Assembly: GCF_000143765.1 (NCBI RefSeq)
Contig: NZ_GL379774.1
Span: forward strand, 62,001 to 126,000
From: Sphingobacterium spiritivorum ATCC 33861
GTDB taxonomy: Bacteria > Bacteroidota > Bacteroidia > Sphingobacteriales > Sphingobacteriaceae
Length of the DNA stretch: 64,000 nt
Direction: 5' to 3'
Shown: piece by piece, positions 62,410 to 64,000 of the stretch
Position numbering within the stretch: the stretch's first letter is position 1
Layout: every line of letters starts with the position of its first letter
The notes under the pieces: generated by a model
Database searches by the model: none
Seen by the model: only the letters and a program-made list of their open reading frames with translations
What the model was told of the DNA's origin: nothing
Translations under genes and position numbers: made by a program

Positions 62410-63528
62410 TCAAAAAACAATACAGACCGGAGAAAAAATATTTATATCGGACTCTAATTTTTGTAACGAACCTGTGGCAATATCACGTTTAAATAGCGTT
62501 ATATTATCTGTATACTGGTTTCCGACCAGAATTGACTGGCCGTCAGGTGAAAAATTAAAATTACGTGGTCCCTTACCTCCCACATTATATGTATCAACAA
62601 CTATTAGCGTTCTATCTTTTAAAACTTTGAAAGCAGTGATTACATTTGCATCTCCTCTATTGGAAGCATACACAAATTTTCCGTCTGGCGACAGCTTTAT
62701 TTCCGCGGCACCGTTTCCTCCGCTAAATCCGGCTCTATTGATATCTATTTCCTGTATAAGTTCCCATTTATCTTTCTTCTTTGCATATGCAACAACTTTT
62801 GCAGTCATCTCCGTGACCACATAAAAAGACTTCCCATCTTTGGTAATAGCGATATGACGTGGTCCTCCTCCGGCAGGAGTCTGGATGATGGATGGAGTGC
62901 CTACTCCATAGATGCCATTTGTTTGTTTTACCGGATAAATACTAATCTTATCCGTGCCTAAATCCTGGACAAAGATTGTTTTAAAATCCGGCGCGAAAAA
63001 TGCAGAATGTACATGTGGTTTGTCCTGACGGGAAGCATCTATACCTTTGCCACTGTGTTGCACAAGAGTATCTCTGGCAGCAATACTACCATCGGTATTC
63101 AGTCTGAAAACTGCAAAAGAGCCGCCTGAATAATTCGAAACGACAGCGATAGGGTCCGTATTGCTCAGGGAAACATGGCAAGGATCCGCTCCCCGGACAT
63201 TTACTTCATTTAAAAACGTTAATTGTTTTCCATCAAAATGATACGCTGAAAGGTTTTCTGTACCATCATTCTTTTCACTCACCGCATAAAGGGTCTTTCC
63301 ATCTTTACTTCTTGCTAAAAATGATGGATTGTTACAAGAAGTTGTACTAAGCAGGTTAGCTTGCCGGCTCTTTTGATTAAAATCGTATATGTATATCCCT
63401 TTACTTTTTCCGGGCTGCGTATATGTTCCTACAAAAAGCGGAACATTTGTCTGGGCTATTCCAGGAAAAGGCATTAATAGCGTACATAAAAAGATCATCG
63501 GTATCAGACAGGTTCTTAAAGTATTCAT
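62410..63528 (-). CDS. Lactonase family protein (6-phosphogluconolactonase-like seven-bladed propeller)
   Basis: This 372-residue protein has a signal peptide (LIPMIFLCTLLMPFPGIAQ) and a seven-bladed propeller with repeated units such as FVGTYTQPGKSKGIYIYDFN, FLARSKDGKTLYAVSEKN, DPCHVSLSNTDPIAVVSNYSGGSFAVFRL, GPRHIAITKDGKSFYVVTE, AAEIKLSPDGKFVYASNRGDANVITAF and GPRNFNFSPDGQSILVGNQYTDNITLF. That is the YbhE/lactonase family, whose cytoplasmic members hydrolyse 6-phosphogluconolactone. The export signal here makes a periplasmic sugar lactonase or related role more likely. Its own promoter region lies upstream; the uptake operon genes are downstream in the same direction. Confidence 0.8.
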   Translation of the reverse strand: MNTLRTCLIPMIFLCTLLMPFPGIAQTNVPLFVGTYTQPGKSKGIYIYDFNQKSRQANLLSTTSCNNPSFLARSKDGKTLYAVSEKNDGTENLSAYHFDGKQLTFLNEVNVRGADPCHVSLSNTDPIAVVSNYSGGSFAVFRLNTDGSIAARDTLVQHSGKGIDASRQDKPHVHSAFFAPDFKTIFVQDLGTDKISIYPVKQTNGIYGVGTPSIIQTPAGGGPRHIAITKDGKSFYVVTEMTAKVVAYAKKKDKWELIQEIDINRAGFSGGNGAAEIKLSPDGKFVYASNRGDANVITAFKVLKDRTLIVVDTYNVGGKGPRNFNFSPDGQSILVGNQYTDNITLFKRDIATGSLQKLESDINIFSPVCIVF

Positions 63529-63688
63529 AAGTTATGATTTGTTAAAATTGGTTAAATGTCAATGACTCATCCTAACCAAATATGTAATTTAGCCTTTTGT
63601 AAAAACTAACGTTGGATAAAGATAACTTTCCTCGATGTTATATGGCAATTATTTTTGACCAAAACATCAAAAAGTTAATTTAATCTGA

Positions 63689-63696
63689 TATTTTTG
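63689..63696 (+). promoter_or_regulatory. Predicted -7 promoter element of the surA-like gene
   Basis: TATTTTTG is an exact TAnnTTTG match, 72 bases before the ATG at 63769. Its -33 partner is not clear. Confidence 0.4.
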
Positions 63697-63768
63697 CGTT
63701 AGTTTAGATGAGTATAAGATTTTGATAGTCAAATATCATATTCACAACGTAATTCAATTTCACTAAGA

Positions 63769-64000
63769 ATGATCAAACAGTTATATGTGTTACTATTTTG
63801 TGTATTGGGAAGTGTAAACCTCACTTTCGCACAGGGCAAAATAGTAGACAGAGTGGTGGCTACAGTGGGAGCTAATATCATATTGCAATCAGATATTGAT
63901 ATGCAGTATTCTCAAAACTTAGCTCAGGGAATGAGTCCTAACGAAGATTTCAAATGCTATATTCTTCAGCAGTTATTAACGCAAAAGCTTCTTGCCCAAC
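63769..64000 (+). CDS. surA: SurA-like periplasmic peptidyl-prolyl isomerase, 3' end outside the window
   Basis: The frame from the ATG at 63769 stays open to the end of the window, giving the first 77 codons. It has a signal peptide (LYVLLFCVLGSVNLTFAQ) and the SurA N-terminal start KIVDRVVATVGANIILQSDID, then YSQNLAQGMSPNEDFKCYILQQLLTQKLLAQ. SurA is a periplasmic chaperone for outer-membrane proteins. The isomerase domains would be beyond the window, so the call rests on the N-terminal domain only. Confidence 0.75.
   Translation, partial: MIKQLYVLLFCVLGSVNLTFAQGKIVDRVVATVGANIILQSDIDMQYSQNLAQGMSPNEDFKCYILQQLLTQKLLAQ

Noticed and set aside
1..64000. CRISPR arrays, rRNA genes, prophage or restriction-modification genes
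   Set aside because: No regularly spaced repeats, rRNA-like segments, phage structural genes or methylase/nuclease motifs were seen on either strand.

Overview
The window reads as a chromosomal segment of a Bacteroidota bacterium of the Sphingobacteriaceae type, most like Sphingobacterium or Pedobacter. The signs are SusC/SusD outer-membrane transport genes with their own ECF sigma/FecR pair, lipoproteins with a Bacteroidota-type lipobox, a CxxxY-type CcmE, promoter -7 elements of the form TAnnTTTG, and few strong Shine-Dalgarno sites. The genus is inferred from overall gene character, not from a database match. About 60 protein genes, one tRNA-Ala(GGC) and about ten hairpin terminators can be supported. 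No rRNA, CRISPR array, prophage or insertion sequence was seen.

Layout. 1-10.4 kb is a surface-glycan region: a truncated GT9 heptosyltransferase, three rightward glycosyltransferases, three leftward glycosyltransferases, a beta-propeller lipoprotein, and a secreted bulb-type lectin behind a small lipoprotein. Much of it looks AT-rich next to the housekeeping genes. 10.5-35.3 kb is mostly housekeeping: SixA-like phosphatase, DUF255 protein, SlyD-like isomerase, MnmD, a dicarboxylate/amino-acid symporter, an LpxR-like protein, CcmE-CcmF for cytochrome c maturation, an FMN glutamate-synthase-like protein, a MarR regulator, a nitrilase-family amidase, a polyprenyl synthase, another GT4, SufT, the KhtTU cation/proton antiporter, an MBL hydrolase, RecJ, LptB, a GH3-family protein and IlvE. 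Two tiny related membrane proteins lie at 33.6-34.0 kb.

35.4-39.6 kb holds tRNA and cofactor genes on the minus strand (MiaA, a pRiA4b-like protein, CCA-adding enzyme, PdxA). 39.7-40.8 kb is an AT-rich pair: a secreted protein with an animal-type chitin-binding (CBM14/peritrophin-A) domain and a lipoprotein. The tRNA, RsmA, an FAD monooxygenase, a 2-hydroxyacid dehydrogenase, a UbiA-like membrane protein and acetyl-CoA synthetase follow. 47.1-52.8 kb is a complete seven-gene Mrp antiporter operon (mrpABCDEFG).

53.4-62.3 kb is a leftward outer-membrane uptake locus: ECF sigma factor, FecR anti-sigma factor, STN-containing SusC transducer, SusD, an HExxH zinc-hydrolase lipoprotein and a DUF4302 lipoprotein. 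By analogy with FecIRA systems, substrate binding by the receptor would signal through the STN domain and FecR to release the sigma factor. A lactonase-fold protein and the start of a SurA-like periplasmic isomerase close the window.

The least ordinary items are the two cassettes that each pair a secreted, eukaryote-type sugar-binding module (mannose-type lectin; chitin-binding CBM14) with a small lipoprotein, and the tandem mini membrane proteins. All functional statements rest on motif reading; no searches were run.
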